From the NCBI GenBank assembly GCA_000310025.1, contig FN649757.1:851514-915513 (forward strand): a stretch of DNA of 64,000 nt, in the 5' to 3' direction. This DNA comes from Ectocarpus siliculosus. Taxonomy: Eukaryota; Sar; Phaeophyceae; Ectocarpales; Ectocarpaceae. The position numbers and the translations under genes are program-made. The notes under the pieces were generated by a model. That model worked only from the letters and a program-made list of their open reading frames with translations. It made no database searches and had not been told where the DNA came from. This document shows positions 1 through 12,177 of the stretch, piece after piece; the stretch's first letter is position 1, and each line of letters opens with the position of its first letter.

Positions 1-1150
1 GATGCGTTCCGACGACACCTTCGACAGCCGTTCACAAGAGGTGTTGCATCTTTTCAGGACGTCCTCCGTCTGACCCTCCCACGGTGGGATCATGCTTCCT
101 GGTGCCAGGTACACACGAACAGTGGGTTCACGTCACGTTTGCGGCTTCCTGCCACTTCGATGACTAATAACAACATCGTGTAGGGACCCATCTGTTGTCG
201 AATATAATTAGCACAAGACCAAAAAGTAGAAGCCGAGAATGAACCGAGGATCATGCTTGGCGAAACAAATAGGAAACACTCCGATTTCATATACGGGTTT
301 TCAAGAGTACCGAAAGGAGCCTACGGGAAGCCTGCGGCTGCAAGACACCGCACGTTCAGAAATACGTGTTGCAAAGGTGGTGATAGGTGAATGGAGTCGG
401 ACAGAGCAACACTCGTGGTGTGGCCGGAGTCGGGTTTGGCAGCAATTGCGCCCTCGCTTTTCTCCCTGCCGAAAAATGCGCGCGACAACTTCGAACCAAA
501 CATGGATTTTCGATGATTGGTCGACTTGCACCGGGTGTTGAGGACAACAACCTTCGCTCTTTAGTAACTTCCGGCAGGACCAAGGGTATCTCAATGAGTA
601 CAAGGTGGGCTGGGTAAGAACAACGGCGTTTTGTTTCGCCTCTTGTCGCCGAATTTCTCGTATTCGACACAAGGTAACACACCCCATGGATAACATTTTG
701 GCGTTTAGGACATGTACCACCAGGTGTTGGATTCTGTGGGAGGTGTGCTATCTTGTATATTCCGGGTGATGAAGCACAGCGAGGGGAGGCATGTGAGATA
801 CCACTGCCGCACACTTACAGGGACCGAAGTTGTGTGGAAGCTAGGGTGTGTGTCTAAGCACTGCCTGCAAATAACTACCTACCGTGGCTGCGGCCACATG
901 TGCAAGGGGCGTGGTGCTGAGGGCGTGTGATACCCCTGTATGTGCTGCTGTGGTAGTGAGCGGGGGTGATAGCACTGACACCACTGCCTGGGCGATGAAA
1001 ACCAACAGCGCTCTCTCGACAACAGCGAAAGAAGTATAATGCTGCCATGTAGCGAAACATACCGCCTGGTACAAAAGAGAGTACGTCAAGAAGGCGGGGG
1101 AGACACAATAAATTGTTTGTTTGCATTAAGTACGGGGTGTGGTTCACCCT
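1..1150. other. Unassigned DNA, no gene recognised
   Basis: Short open frames occur on both strands, but none shows a family motif, a biased composition or a convincing splice context. I see no mobile-element protein and no long repeat here. It is best treated as intergenic or intronic DNA. Confidence 0.5.
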
Positions 1151-1300
1151 GCTGGGCCATGTGGTATGCCATCATGGACCACTGTATGGTGATTGTCATC
1201 ACCGGGGTGAGGGTATCATGGGGTGCGTGACTACATGCGTCCTGACCTTAGGGGGTGCGATATCTTGCGTAACCCGGGTGGTACTTCGACTCCTCGTTTG
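1151..1300 (+). repeat. Dispersed repeat, copy 1 of a pair with 46811-46936
   Basis: The stretch shares an ordered series of words with 46811-46936: a TATGCCATCA block, then TGTCATCAC, then GGGTG, then a CGGGTGGT block followed by a CGGCTCCT or CGACTCCT block. The copies are clearly diverged and have the same orientation. No protein is recognised in either. It also contains a GGTGCGATATCTTGCG motif resembling the ends of the MITE-like family at 54-63 kb, so it may be an old MITE-type insertion. The boundaries are approximate. Confidence 0.45.
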
Positions 1301-1303
1301 AGA

Positions 1304-2120
1304 TCCAAAACTATGGGCACCGGGTGTCGTATTGTGTGGGTGTCTTTTCCTGGGTGGGTGTGATACCTCGTGTCGTTTGCGGCACGCACTACGCAACAAA
1401 TCGTCCACACTTGTGCGCGCGGGATCATAGCGTCGACCATTTTCCATTTTTTTCTGCCCTACAAACAGCATACTCCCTCTGGTGCTTCATCCCCATGACG
1501 ACTACTCTAGCATCTATCGTACCGTGCGTGTCTCCACCTGGGTCACATTCTGGCGGGGTAGCCCATCCCACCTTCTGCTTCTAGTAGAACCGAGAAAAAA
1601 CAGAGGGCCCTAGACAGTGAGACATCGCCGGCGACACATTGGACGAGCGAGAGTGCTTATTAGAGCCCATCGCCCCCGCTCGGCGCGCGACACAAAACAT
1701 ATTAACACCAAACGAAGATACAAGATCACAAATGAAGTCCTAGATCGAACAGTTCTAATCGTGTACCCGTGCTAGGCCGGTAGGTATCCACGGCCGGGGT
1801 TGCACCGGCCATGCCATTGCCCACACATTCCTTCAAGAGAATGTAGACCTGACCTGAGGGGCGGCGGGACCTTCCGTCGGTCATGACCTCCGACCACGAA
1901 TTAGGTGGCTACTGACATCCCAGACACCGCGTTCCATCATTAAAAGCAGCATGGTTGAAACGCCGACCGAAACATCATGTATGTGTGTGAAGCCTTCCAG
2001 AAGAATAACGGGTGGATGTGCGGTGGCCGAGAGAGGGAGAGGATAAACACTCATCACTCCAAACCTACCGCCAGGAAGTGGGGCTGTATATTACAGTAAC
2101 GCGGTGATGAACTTGTCGGT
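1304..2120. other. Unassigned DNA, no gene recognised
   Basis: No coding motif, tandem array or mobile-element end was recognised. A GGTGTGATACCTCG word near 1357 resembles the dispersed GGTGTGATA words found through the window. Confidence 0.45.
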
Positions 2121-2301
2121 GATGGTTGCGGAAGTTATTCTTGGTGAAACGTTTTTTTTCGAATGTTGGCAGCTGCAACACACACGAGAGAATGGCTAAC
2201 ACAAGCTGTATCCGTGATATCACCGTTGCTGCAGGCATGGCGGCGGCGAGAGAGGAACGGACAGACTCTTCGGATAAGGCGGGGCTCGCGTTCTTTAGCC
2301 T

Positions 2302-2562
2302 TCAAGCCGTCGATGAAGAGGTCGTGACTCGTACGTGAGGCGTTGGCTCGCTGTCTTTGTCTCTGGCAGCTCCAAGGGTGTCCCAAGCGGCCATCATCGC
2401 GAAGAAGTAGGCTGTCAAGGTCAAGGTCTTGAAGCCGGCGGAGGAGCCAGAGGCGGGGGTCGTCATAGCGGAGTAGGCGGTATCGGCGGCCCACGCAGCG
2501 GGAAGGGTGGCCGCTACAAAATCTGAAGAGTCCACAGCGGCAGCCCAAACAGCGAAGGCGGT

Positions 2563-2600
<38 letters not shown>

Positions 2601-2718
2601 CGGAAGCGCCAAAACAGGCCATCGTGGATTTGATTGCCTCGATTGGCTTGTTGAGTGGTTGGGCTGTGTGGTCGCGCTGTGGTGTTCGTTTTGATACCAA
2701 GGGTACGCTTTGGGCCAT
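2302..2718 (-). CDS. Candidate small Ala-rich protein (strand ambiguous)
   Basis: A minus-strand frame of about 138 codons starts at an ATG at 2718; an upstream ATG at 2823 would add 35 residues. It has a charged N-terminus, a run of about 12 alanines encoded by a CAG/CTG trinucleotide repeat, then an Ala-rich hydrophobic stretch and a polar Ser/Thr tail. No family is recognised. The opposite strand is also open here (2507-2803) and also gives a poly-Ala tract, so the repeat itself creates open frames on both strands and the coding strand cannot be settled by eye. It may be an exon, a small gene or chance. Confidence 0.25.
2568..2600. repeat. (CAG)n microsatellite
   Basis: About ten perfect CAG units lie in tandem. 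They encode poly-Ala in both frames judged possibly coding. Such tracts mutate readily in length. Confidence 0.85.
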
Positions 2719-3328
2719 GCGCAGGTTGAAAAATAGGCTGTTATTGCAGCGCGAAATGTGGTCTAGGGCTGTGTGCATGTATGTATGTATAAGCCCTGCC
2801 TGAGTACAGACTAAACTGCGCATAGATCAATAGCATCGTGTTGCTCCTTGAACCAACGGACTGTTCCCTGCTGCGTCGACCTCGTCCAGGTGGATGTTAG
2901 GCGGCGGCAACAGTGGCAGTATGGATCAAGGTAGGACTACAGTAAGGCCCGGAAACAAACGAGAGGAGGCGGGGGCTGGTGGCGTGGATACACAGGGCTA
3001 TGGCTTTGACAGCCCATTCCGTATGCTGTTATAGTTCGCGCATTACCCCCTCCCAATGCACCTTGCTTGTTGCATTTCTTGCCTTTCTTTTTATACAGGC
3101 TCGATATCACCTGCTGATCCGGAGGCCACACATGGCGGTACTGCCGTGGCGGTGAAGTTGAACCTTGCGTACCGTTGAGACGGATTCGCGTTTTTGCCTC
3201 GCGTAGCGCCGGTAACTTTTGTCTCCCTTCCCTACTAGCTACCACACACGGGTGGAACGGCCACCAGGGCACAAAGCATCAAGCAACTCTACCAACCGAA
3301 CCCCCTTCACTATTCTCGTACATCTGTC

Positions 3329-3520
3329 ATGCAGACCAGTGAGCTAGACATGCCCGAAGATGCAGAGGAGCGCGTCAACTTTCACAGTGGCGAAGTGGCA
3401 GGAGACAGATACGCCTCATTGCACAAAGGCGATATAGTTTCAGAGGTCGAAAGCACGAATCGAATCAGAAAAAGAAGGTTTTGGTTTCGGGTAGGGTTGG
3501 AGTTGGGCTGGTTGTCTTGA
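3329..3520 (+). CDS. Candidate exon or small ORF, unknown function
   Basis: An ATG opens a 63-codon frame with an acidic, hydrophilic N-terminal half (PEDAEERVNF) and a basic RIRKRR patch near codon 49. The composition is more protein-like than neighbouring frames, and GT dinucleotides after the basic patch could serve as splice donors. No domain is recognised and no downstream exon could be matched, so this is only a candidate first exon. Confidence 0.22.
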   Translation: MQTSELDMPEDAEERVNFHSGEVAGDRYASLHKGDIVSEVESTNRIRKRRFWFRVGLELGWLS

Positions 3521-4713
3521 CCTTACACGCCCCAGCTCGCGCTCTGCACGACACGCTGCGTGGCAAACGCGCGGTTTCATTGGACGTTTTTCATTCGATT
3601 TGGTGTGGTCGAGGTTCTACCAACTGAACAGGGTGATGGCCGTCGAAGCCTGCAGTAGTTCTAGTGGATATTGATGAACAAGAGTCTTTTGTTGACTATC
3701 TCGCTTCGTTTCTTGCTGCAGGAAGAAGTGTCTGATCTATGCCGCAGTTGTCCGTCTGACCCGTCGCGAGGTAGCTACGCGGTCGGAAGACCGGGTTCGC
3801 CCGTGATTGCTTCCAACCCGTGATGTTTGCCATGTACTATTTACTACACCGTTAATCCGAGGGTGGTAACATCATTGGCGGAAAGCGTTGTTCTCGCCGC
3901 CTTGCTACTTCACAACGCGGTCCGCGTTTTGTCGTATTGCATTGACAGGCCACCCCCGGGATATATGGCCAAGAGGAAAAGGGGGGAGGAGGAGGCGGGG
4001 AGGGAGAAACAAGAGCGGGAAGAACAAGAGAAGGTAGCCTAGGTTTCATGACGGCGTGCTTGCTCAAAGTGTAGGAGTAGGCCCGATCGAGGGCTGATGG
4101 ACCCATCTGGGAACTGGGGATAGAGCGTGTGGTTTCCTTGCTGCCGCCGACGCTCAGTGAGCTCTGCACCATGTACGTAATTTTCGGATTGGTTGAATCA
4201 ACCGCGTTGCCCCAGAGCCATACAAAACTGTCATTGCTGGCGGCATGAATGAGATCGCTTGGAATTGGTCGATTAATTCGCTGCAGGCCAGGCGAAGCCA
4301 ACGCAAGCTCGGGGGTACGGCAAACAAACACCCCCTGCGGGGACAGCGTTGGGGCAGCCGACAACCCGCATCCCGTCTACGCCGACAGGTGAAAAATAAT
4401 GTGCCTGCGTTTCGAGTTACCGGGAGCACCAGTTGCGTGTGTTCATTGAAGCTCAACGTACCATTTGGAAATAAAATTTTACCACTAGTCTACTCTGCGT
4501 GTCCCAACATGTTCGACGCAAGATCTGCGACCCGGTTTGTTGAAGTGGTCCCCCCGAGATGTCCATAATTCGTTTTTCTTCCTACAAACTTCGATGAAAC
4601 CTGTGTGGAACTGATACAGGTCACCTTCGGGTACACCCTAGCCCTCCTCAACTGGCTTCACAGCCAATTGGGTCGTTGAATTCCCTGGGCGTTTCGCTGT
4701 GGTGACAACTTTC

Positions 4714-4805
4714 ACGGACCTCCGTGGACGCGTTTGCGGACGTGTCCCCGTGGACACCCTTGTAAGCGTCCGCCGGCGACCCTGGACGTCCGCGGACGCC
4801 TCCAC
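4714..4805. repeat. Cluster of GTGGACG/GTCCGCGGACG palindromic words
   Basis: Within about 90 bases the words GGACGTCCGCGGACG, GCGGACGTG, GCGTCCGCC and CCGTGGAC(A/G) recur in both orientations. They make a dense set of short inverted repeats that could fold. No protein match is seen. It may be an old inverted-repeat element or a local GC-rich expansion. Confidence 0.4.
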
Positions 4806-5107
4806 CAAAAACTCCACCAAAAGAAGAATCGTGCACGTCTCCCCTTAGCCCGCGTCGACTCACACAGCTCAGGATGCCAACACGCCGCTACCTAACCAGG
4901 TCCGACCTATCGTATTCTGGTGTGTAGCACCTTTGTCAGAGGCTGAACGAGGGGCCGCGATCGTCATGCCATAATACCCACGACATCATCCACGTACCCG
5001 GAGACCCCGTATATCAGTATTCTGCCTAGCGACCCAAAAAATAGCAGCTTCCTACCCGCGACAGTGGGCAGCCTTTGAATAGCCTAGATCGATACGCCTA
5101 CGGGACG

Positions 5108-5232
5108 GATGTGGCGCATGTGACGACCCACACGCCCTATGGGAAGTCCACGGGACACCCATGGGGCGTAATTGGAATGTCCCATGGGACGCATGGGACG
5201 ACCTACACGCCCCATGGGACGGCCCATGGGAA
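5108..5232. repeat. CCATGGG-type palindromic repeat cluster
   Basis: Words such as CCCATGGGACG, CCCTATGGGAAG and CACCCATGGGGCG recur every 10-20 bases, alternating with ACCCACACGCCC or ACCTACACGCCC. The core CCCATGGG is its own reverse complement. Related clusters lie near 32345-32392, 32585-32652, 46243-46348 and 54050-54095, so this is a dispersed repeat type and not a single regulatory site. Confidence 0.55.
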
Positions 5233-5239
5233 AGGAGGG

Positions 5240-7000
5240 ACGTTGCAACGATGTACCAAAGATATGCAGCGCTTTCGATATAGACGAGGTTTGTTACGTC
5301 CTGCAGTAGGTTCGATCGATACATACGTCTTTCCCTGTTGTTTGTTCTGGAAGCAAGAGTCCAACGGATTCGTGCGGTTCTTTTCGTTTCGAGCGGAGAC
5401 CGCAACGCCACAACGACAACAACTTCCGTCCAGCGACATAAAGACGATCTTCCTTCTCTTTGGGACCGTACATACCAGCACCCGTCTACATTCGCCTCTT
5501 TACCCACTTTGCATCTTCTACTGCCACACTTTCCCTCAAGCTTACTTGCGGGCTTTAGCGCAGCCCACCCTCCCAAGGGGGGAGGTTGGAGCCCCCTTGT
5601 ACATCCTACTATACTGCTGTTGTTGCATACCGTATGGTTTTAGAACACACCGACACGGAAATGGTAACTGGGAATTCTGTGTTCTATGCTGCTCTTTGCG
5701 TCACTACGGGGGCACTGCGGGGGGCGGGGGGGGTTAGCGATACGACGGAAAAAATACCGAAAAAATATTATTGTACGACCGGCTGGTATTCCTGCCATCA
5801 TCGCCTCCATCATCATCAGTCCGGAACACATCTATCTCTCTATCCGTTCAGCCATCTCAATCCTGCTCTCTCCGGCTGCAGTCGTGTCTCCTACCTTTCG
5901 GCGTTTCCCCCCCCTGCTCTGCTGTCCTTTTGGTCTTCCGTCCGGTGTTTTTCTTGTTCCGTTCCTCCGCGCGTAGTAAGCTTAGCTTCTCTTTCTCCTT
6001 GTATGAACTTCTCCGCTCCCTCTATTACCTCTTTGAACCACGGCACCCCTTCCTCCACCTCCGCTGCGGTAGGTCAGCAGCCACCCGGCAACCCGAACGC
6101 CCTCAGGTCGTCAACCATCCGTGGATTTGGCGTTGGCAGCGAATTCTACGAAGTCGTCCTTGAAGCATAACACCCAATTCTTTTCCGGGCGCCCCCTCTT
6201 TGGGTCCTTCCTCCCCACGATATCTATCTCCGAACACCAATCGCTTCGCCAGTTGCCCGTCCGGTATCTGGCCAATGCTGCAGCAAATACTAGTCACCGT
6301 AGTCGGACACTAGCCTCCACACTTGGCATCCGACCTTTTTCAGGGCTACGAACGCCAAGAAACAACCCCTCCTTATCAAGACAACGCGGTTGAAGAATTG
6401 ACGTGGAATCGGCCGGCGGTGGCCTATCGACCGTAGATATACGATATACATAGTCGTGTGTGCGCGCGTCTCGAAGATGGCTGCGGTCAAAGTGTGTTTC
6501 GTAGGCCTTCTTGGGCAGGGAATAGCAAGGAAGTCGAACGCTGAGCAGGAAGAATGCGTCACCACGCTCTCTCCCCCCTCTCTCAAATAACTACAAATCC
6601 TAATTTAAACCCACTATTCGAAAAAACAAACCCATACTCCTCAAGACCCTTTAACTAGTCTCCACCTCACACACTGTCCACGCCCTTATTTGGGGATATG
6701 TGAACCGGAACTAAACCCAGCCCTGGTCACAGAGCGAAACATTCGCAAGTCCATCACATCATGCCCCAACATATGTAAATGCTACAATTGAACTACCCAA
6801 GTATTCTTTCACTTGCTAAAAGTATGTAGTGTTGACGTTACTTATTGCACGACAGGAGTTCCTCCGTTGGAATAACTACCGCCCGGACACTATGAAAAAA
6901 CAGGAAGGAGGCGGTTTTCATTCATCGTCTGGTTGTCTGGTTGTTGTGCGCTGTGCCGCGCGCACGTCCGCGCCGTTCTTTTAAGGGGGTGCAGAAGACG
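5240..7000. other. Unassigned DNA, no gene recognised
   Basis: Several overlapping frames are open at 5340-6170 on the plus strand, but they encode Ser/Cys/His-rich low-complexity translations in two frames at once, with no motif. I cannot support a gene. A G-run lies at 5717-5730. Confidence 0.4.
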
Positions 7001-7010
7001 AATGAATATT

Positions 7011-7172
7011 GATGTTGACAAATTTTGAAAACAAACGCAAGAACACCAGAAATCGCACAACAGACACACCAGACCAGTAGGAAGGCACCGCGAAAAACAG
7101 AAATCGCTGATTCTCGCACAGGTCGGCAGCAGAGGCTGCTCAAATCATACATTTCACGCGTCTACCTCCACA
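7011..7172 (+). repeat. Dispersed repeat, copy 1 of a pair with 53865-54032
   Basis: About 160 bases align with 53865-54032 in the same orientation. They start at GATGTTGAC, pass through ACCAGAAAT(C/T)GCACAAC and AACAGAAATC, and end at CTCCACAC. Identity is high enough to read by eye, with scattered substitutions. No protein motif is seen. The second copy lies 125 bases downstream of the perfect hairpin at 53671-53739; no such hairpin flanks this copy. Confidence 0.7.
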
Positions 7173-7486
7173 CGCCTCCTTTGAAACCAAGATAAAAATT
7201 CACACCATTCTAAATTCTAGTCAATAGAGCCAAAACGAGGCGGTGGCCATCGCCATCTTGTATCCACCAAGGATGATGTAGTCGTTGCACAATAACAACA
7301 GTAGATTCCACATGCGATCGAGCATCAACCGCGAGACTGCCGCACAACAGACACACTCGGGCATCAGATCGCAAATTCTTTCCTGGCGTCCTACTATGTA
7401 AAAAGTAGGCCGTTCTCCTTTGGCTCGGTACCGAGCGTTTAGCGTAAGTGTACTGTTGCTTTTTTCACGATCATCAAAACGCCACT

Positions 7487-7695
7487 ACTTTAAGCACGGT
7501 ACGCCTACCTGTCGTGTCTTCACGTCATGCGTACATGAGGAGTCTGTCCCCGCTTCCGTTGTCAAGCCCGAAACTGTGAGCAAAAAAAGTAAGCCAGGTT
7601 GGGACTACAGCAACGCCGACGATATTCGTTGGCTTGCTTTCAACAATGTGGTAATGGGCTTTGCAGTAGGTTCACTTTTGTTGGGGGTACTCTAA
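7487..7695 (+). CDS. Candidate terminal exon ending in a membrane segment
   Basis: A plus-strand frame ends at a TAA at 7693-7695. Its last part reads GWDYSNADDIRWLAF followed by about 18 hydrophobic residues (NNVVMGFAVGSLLLGVL), which looks like a C-terminal transmembrane helix. Upstream, GTAAGTGT at 7443 and an AG near 7490 after a T-rich stretch could be a splice pair, but the implied intron would be very short. A small tail-anchored or organelle-membrane protein is possible. No family is recognised. Confidence 0.3.
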
Positions 7696-7699
7696 GGCT

Positions 7700-8440
7700 A
7701 GGGCCGAACTACAGTAATACTGCAGCCGTTCTTGCTGCCGAGGAAGTGAAGTGGCTACACCGCTCGAGCGCGGCGTCTCCGCAACGTTTTGGTAGGCCAA
7801 GGGTGGACGTATGCATTCCATAGTGCACGTCAACTCTGTGTAGCGAGTTGTGTAAACATGCAACGATGAAATGCGCCATAAATGTGCCTTAAATGTGTGC
7901 GCTAGAAATGCGTTGTAGTTGGAAAACCACGACGACAATCATCATCAACATCAATATCATCCACACCCACATCCTCGAACCAATTTTCAGCGAAAAAGCC
8001 CGGACAATGTAGCATCAGGCCTCGACGCCCGTGAATGACAAATCCCAACGCTCGACGGAAAACCAAGAACCACGTGTCTCATGTAGGAACTTGCCATGTT
8101 GGTACTGGCCGAGTTTGTCGCGCCACCCGGTTTCCCCTCTCCTTGGCGGTGACGCCAGTAACGGCAGCACAGGATCAGTGGACAGCGACCGCCGTCTCGA
8201 CCATGCGATTCTTTCCAAGTAAACCGGGCCGGTGTGCATAATCAATCATTGCTCTGGCGTATGGGTGAACCGCCAAATTGTGATTGCTCGCTGACAACTG
8301 CTGTCCTTTGAAGCCGATAGCGTGGGGACGATCGTGTGCAGTGTAGACCGCTCAAAGCCAACACCCTGATGCTGCAGAGGCCCAAATTGTGTAGCCAACA
8401 AATCCCAACTGATGATCCCGTCAGAATATCCATTGAGAAA
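7700..8440. other. Unassigned DNA, no gene recognised
   Basis: No coding signature, transposon end or tandem structure was seen. Open frames here are short and lack motifs. Confidence 0.45.
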
Positions 8441-8450
8441 GCACAAGAAC

Positions 8451-9161
8451 CCCAACCAACATGATACTTTGACTTGTCAGTCCTTTCTCGAAGAAACGAT
8501 AAAGCGTGCACCTGCCGAGCAGCATCCGTGTTGCTATCGATATTCAAGAATAAAATACAACTACAAACATACATATGGGAGCAGCCCCCCCACGTTTCCA
8601 TCTCACGACAACGCCTTTCGGAAATTGAGAACACAAGCACCTGTATGTTCCCAGAACACACGCACAACACGCCGTCACGATAGCAGAGACCAACCAGTGA
8701 TCCCAGCCAGCTAAAATCCTGCGCCTCACACTATCCCTTCATCCCGAGATAGCGTCACACGCTGTTGCAACTCCCCCAAGAAACATAATTACGCCCTAAC
8801 CAACATGATAATTCGACATGTCAGTCCTTCCTCCAGAATAGATTCCGAGAACCATAAACGATAGAGCGTGCACCTGCCAAGCAGCATCCGTGTTGCTATC
8901 GTTATTCAAGGATAAAATACACCTGAAAAGATAACAATATGCGAGCAGTCTCCCGCCGTTCCATGTCAACACAACGCCTTTAGGAATTCGCGAACACAAG
9001 CACCTGACCTGTTACCAGAACACACGCACAAGACGCCGTCCCGATAGCAGAGACCAACCAGTGATCCCAGGCATCCACAATCCTGCACCTCACACTATCC
9101 CTTCATCGCGAGATAGCGTCACACGTTGTTGCAATCCCTCCAAGAAACATGGGTCTAATTA
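8451..9161. repeat. Diverged tandem duplication, two units of about 350 bp
   Basis: The stretch 8451-8793 is repeated head-to-tail at 8794-9161. Both units begin with CCAACCAACATGATA or CCTAACCAACATGATA, share CGTGCACCTGCC and CAGCATCCGTGTTGCTATCG, and share GATAGCAGAGACCAACCAGTG and CACACTATCCCTTCATC. Both run to an AAGAAACAT word. Substitutions and a small insertion in unit 2 show the duplication is old. No coding function is apparent. Confidence 0.8.
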
Positions 9162-9169
9162 CGCCGAAC

Positions 9170-10300
9170 CCCCCCCCCAGCTGAACGCGAGTGAACTACA
9201 TACGAAAGCAATCGCTGCAAGTTCCGTGTAGAACCATGGGCACACGAATCACCCTCCACCATTAGGGTTTGATGACATAACGCCAGCAGTGACGAACCAA
9301 TCAGATGAAAGAAAGCAAACGCAAACGGAACAGAAGCAAAAACAAACATAAAAATGAACCGAGGCGACCACCAAGAAACAAAAGAGAAATAGCGACAAGA
9401 ACGGTGAATTGATGTTCATCACATAACCAGTGTGAAAACCAAACGCTGCCTAACGACCGGCTTGGTCAGATAATCGGCATGATGGGAAGCCTTCGTCACA
9501 TACTCTATCCTGATGCGCTTCCGTGCTGCCCGTTCCCGAATAGTGTTCTATCCTGATCTGCCCGTTGCCGGAAGTCAATGTGCTTGGAGTTGGGGGTAGC
9601 AGCCGGGGTTCTTGGCCAAGTACAGCACCCCCATGTTTTCCTCGTTCACTAACACCCGATACGCTCAAGTGCAAAGATGAAACTTCACAGGTAGCGCAAG
9701 AAAATAGCTTCCTCCAGCCTATCCCTCATCTCAACATCACACGACCAAAGCGAGACGTTCTTCTGCGTCCTATGTAGCCAAGGCCCGCGTGGTGATCGGT
9801 GACGACGGCATTCCAAAGGACCCCGAACATGGCCAAATTAATCGCACCGCAGGAAAACGCGGTTGATAATCTGTGAACAATGCCAAGATATGAACCCATA
9901 CCAAAAGAAAACCAACTGTGAAAGCATAGAAGAATCAACGTAAAGTATCAACGAAACCTCATCACAAAACTCGCGGTCTCCCTCTCAGCGAGGAAGTGCG
10001 ATGTCTTTCACTTTTCGTACACTCAGACAAACATGAGCCTCGCGCACCCATCTCTTGTCTTGAAGAATACCACCCGACAAGGTAGAAATGCGGAGACAGC
10101 GAGGGTAAACTCGAAAATTCCTCAGCCTCACGGCACATCTTCTAAATAGTAGGGAGGAGAATCTTACCACACGCTCAACCAGAAAAACAAACTCGGCGAA
10201 TGTGTCTTCTGATGTGCGAATTCGCTGTTCGGTCCACCTCGTATGCCACTTTCAAATGTGCCCGCTGGTGACACCATAGACTACAGGGTAATGCGTTCTT
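9170..10300. other. Unassigned DNA downstream of the 10.3-13.1 kb gene
   Basis: No gene recognised. The part next to 10317 would hold the 3' untranslated region and terminator of the minus-strand gene, but no polyadenylation signal could be fixed with confidence. Confidence 0.4.
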
Positions 10301-10316
10301 AGTCTTTTCTCGGATT

Positions 10317-11236
10317 CTACTCATGGCCCTCCTCCTTCTCGTCGAGGAGGGGGAAGTGGACGCCCAGAGCGCCGGATACGCGGTAGTCTTCAACGCTGCC
10401 ACGGAAAGCGCGGAAACCTTTCATTACCGCTTGTCCGTTCTCGTCGTATACCGGGCGGGCCGTCTCACCGAGAAGGCCAGACAACGCCGGGTTGTCCAAG
10501 TCCACCCCGCGCAGCCCAATATCCATCTGCCAGAACTCCAGGTCAGGAAGGACGCGTCCGTCCCCGTCTACGTCGCCGTCGCCCTGGTAGTTCACGCCAG
10601 CGTTCAAACGTACCGTGACAGTAGATGTCTCGATCTTGAAGATGGCGTGGATGGACTGCAGGTCGGCGAGGTCGTTCTCGGCGATGTACTTGTTGCACCA
10701 ATCGGGCGCCGCCATGGCGTGGTCGTACCTCAGGATCCATTCTTCGAGGCTTTCACCTCCGAGCAGCTCGCGCCTGCCGTCAAGCATTTCCTGGTGCATG
10801 CGGGCCCATATCTTGTGACCGCCGAACTGCCGGCACTCCACGGGAAGGTTGGATGCAGACACAGTCATGGCACCGTCTGCCACCGGCATCTCCCGGGAGA
10901 ATTGAAGGAGTTCGTCCACCTCTTGGCCGTCGGCAATGATCCGCAGTCCTCCGTTCGAAAGACAGGGCGAGACCTCCTCAGGACAGCCGTCCGTATCGGT
11001 GGTGTATGGGTTGGCGACCTCGATGACGAGAGAGTGCCCCTCTGACAGAACAGCCAGGCTGGTCATCAGCTGGCGGTTGGGGAACTCGTCCGGCAGAGGA
11101 GCGGTGACGCGAACATTGACGTTGAGATCGGCGCTGTCGTCCTTGATCAGGGAGTACCAGCCGCCGTCAACCCCAGACCAGTTGATTGACTGGCCACGGA
11201 GCCCTCTCATGTGGGGGTCACCCCACATGTCATCAT
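10317..11236 (-). CDS. 3' exon of secreted mosaic protein with GDPH (vWD-like) module
   Basis: This is the last exon of the best host-gene candidate in the window. It runs from an acceptor (CTTGCAG, exon starts 11236) to a TAG stop at 10317-10319 and encodes about 306 residues. The start has the WGDPHMRGL signature typical of von Willebrand factor D-like and root-cap-like extracellular modules, followed by GVDGGWYSLIKD and EGHSLVIEV blocks. Cysteines occur in CPEEVSPC and at a few other sites. An Asp-rich loop, GDGDVDGDGR, resembles a calcium-binding turn but is not a canonical EF-hand. The acceptor is phase 1, matching the upstream exons. Role is inferred: a cell-surface or wall-matrix glycoprotein. 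The 5' exons and signal peptide were not found, so the start is unknown. Confidence 0.7.
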
Positions 11237-11707
11237 CTGCAAGCGAAGGGGGTACAGCCGTATCGCAAGCCGTGTGGTAAAGTGGCACGACATGCCAATG
11301 TCGACACTAACCGTGTACAGCCTGACCCTTCTCTGCACTTTGAAATAACACATCTGAAGAGCCAAGTGAAGATCTACATACATAGTATTTCGAGCAAATA
11401 TTACGTGCCTCAACAGGCATTCGAGGGTGGTCGCCTAAGCCGTTTAGCGTTCGAAGTTCAGTGCGGAATCTTGAAAATGTTTTTGTAATTCTTGATTTAG
11501 TCTAATCTTGAGTATTGTCGGAGGGTTACAGACAAACCACAGTAATACAACGAAATCATACCAATAAGAACAAACAAGAATAAGAAGAATAGAAATTGGA
11601 GGTACTCCGACCTCGGGTTCGTTCAAGCTAGACTATCTATAGCGCTGACACTGGCGATATATACAACATTACGGGAAGCCACGCCGATTCGACACCTCTT
11701 ATCTTAC

Positions 11708-11770
11708 CAGTTGGCGGCGTAGGTGTTGGCGGCGTAGGCGTAGGTGTTGGCGGCGGAGGCGTTGGCGGCA
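11708..11770 (-). CDS. Pro/Thr-rich linker exon of the same gene
   Basis: A 63-base minus-strand exon lies between an acceptor ending CATCAG (11771-11773 on the complement) and a donor GTAAGAT (11707-11701). It begins with two bases and ends with one base of split codons, so it is phase 1 on both sides and keeps the frame if skipped. It encodes a run of Pro and Thr, as in extracellular stalk linkers that are often O-glycosylated. The next downstream exon (11236-10317) also enters in phase 1. Confidence 0.6.
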
Positions 11771-12177
11771 CTGATGGTCGCACAGACGGTAGGGCAAAGA
11801 GACCACGCGATACATAAACACGGTGCAAATTTTGTGGGGTCGTATCAACATCATGGTGCCTATGCATGGGAGGAGCAAAAAGAGCGAAGACAACTCCAGC
11901 AACGAACGCGTATGTATTATAGTATCAACATGGACGGCTAGACAGCAGTAGTTCTAACTTCACACACTCACGGCCTCTTGTGCCTGTTAACCCACCAAAG
12001 GGAGCAGACGCAGATAAGTGGCAGTGGTAGTAGATCGTTCACGCGCATTACACAGTAAAAGAAAATGACACGTTGAATAGAAAGTTGGCTACATGGTACC
12101 GGCGCGATGTCCAAGGAGGAAGCGTTACATCAACACCAGTCGGTGGCAAGAAACGGGCCCCGCCGACAAATTCCCAC

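Noticed and set aside
5075-6170. Overlapping plus-strand frames of 100-220 codons
   Set aside because: Begin at non-ATG starts or in the CCATGGG repeat, are rich in Cys/Ser/His, and two frames are open together without motifs.
10323-11045. 240-codon plus-strand frame opposite the GDPH exon
   Set aside because: It is a shadow of the GC-rich minus-strand exon; it has no motif, while the minus strand carries the GDPH and Asp-rich signatures and a proper splice acceptor.
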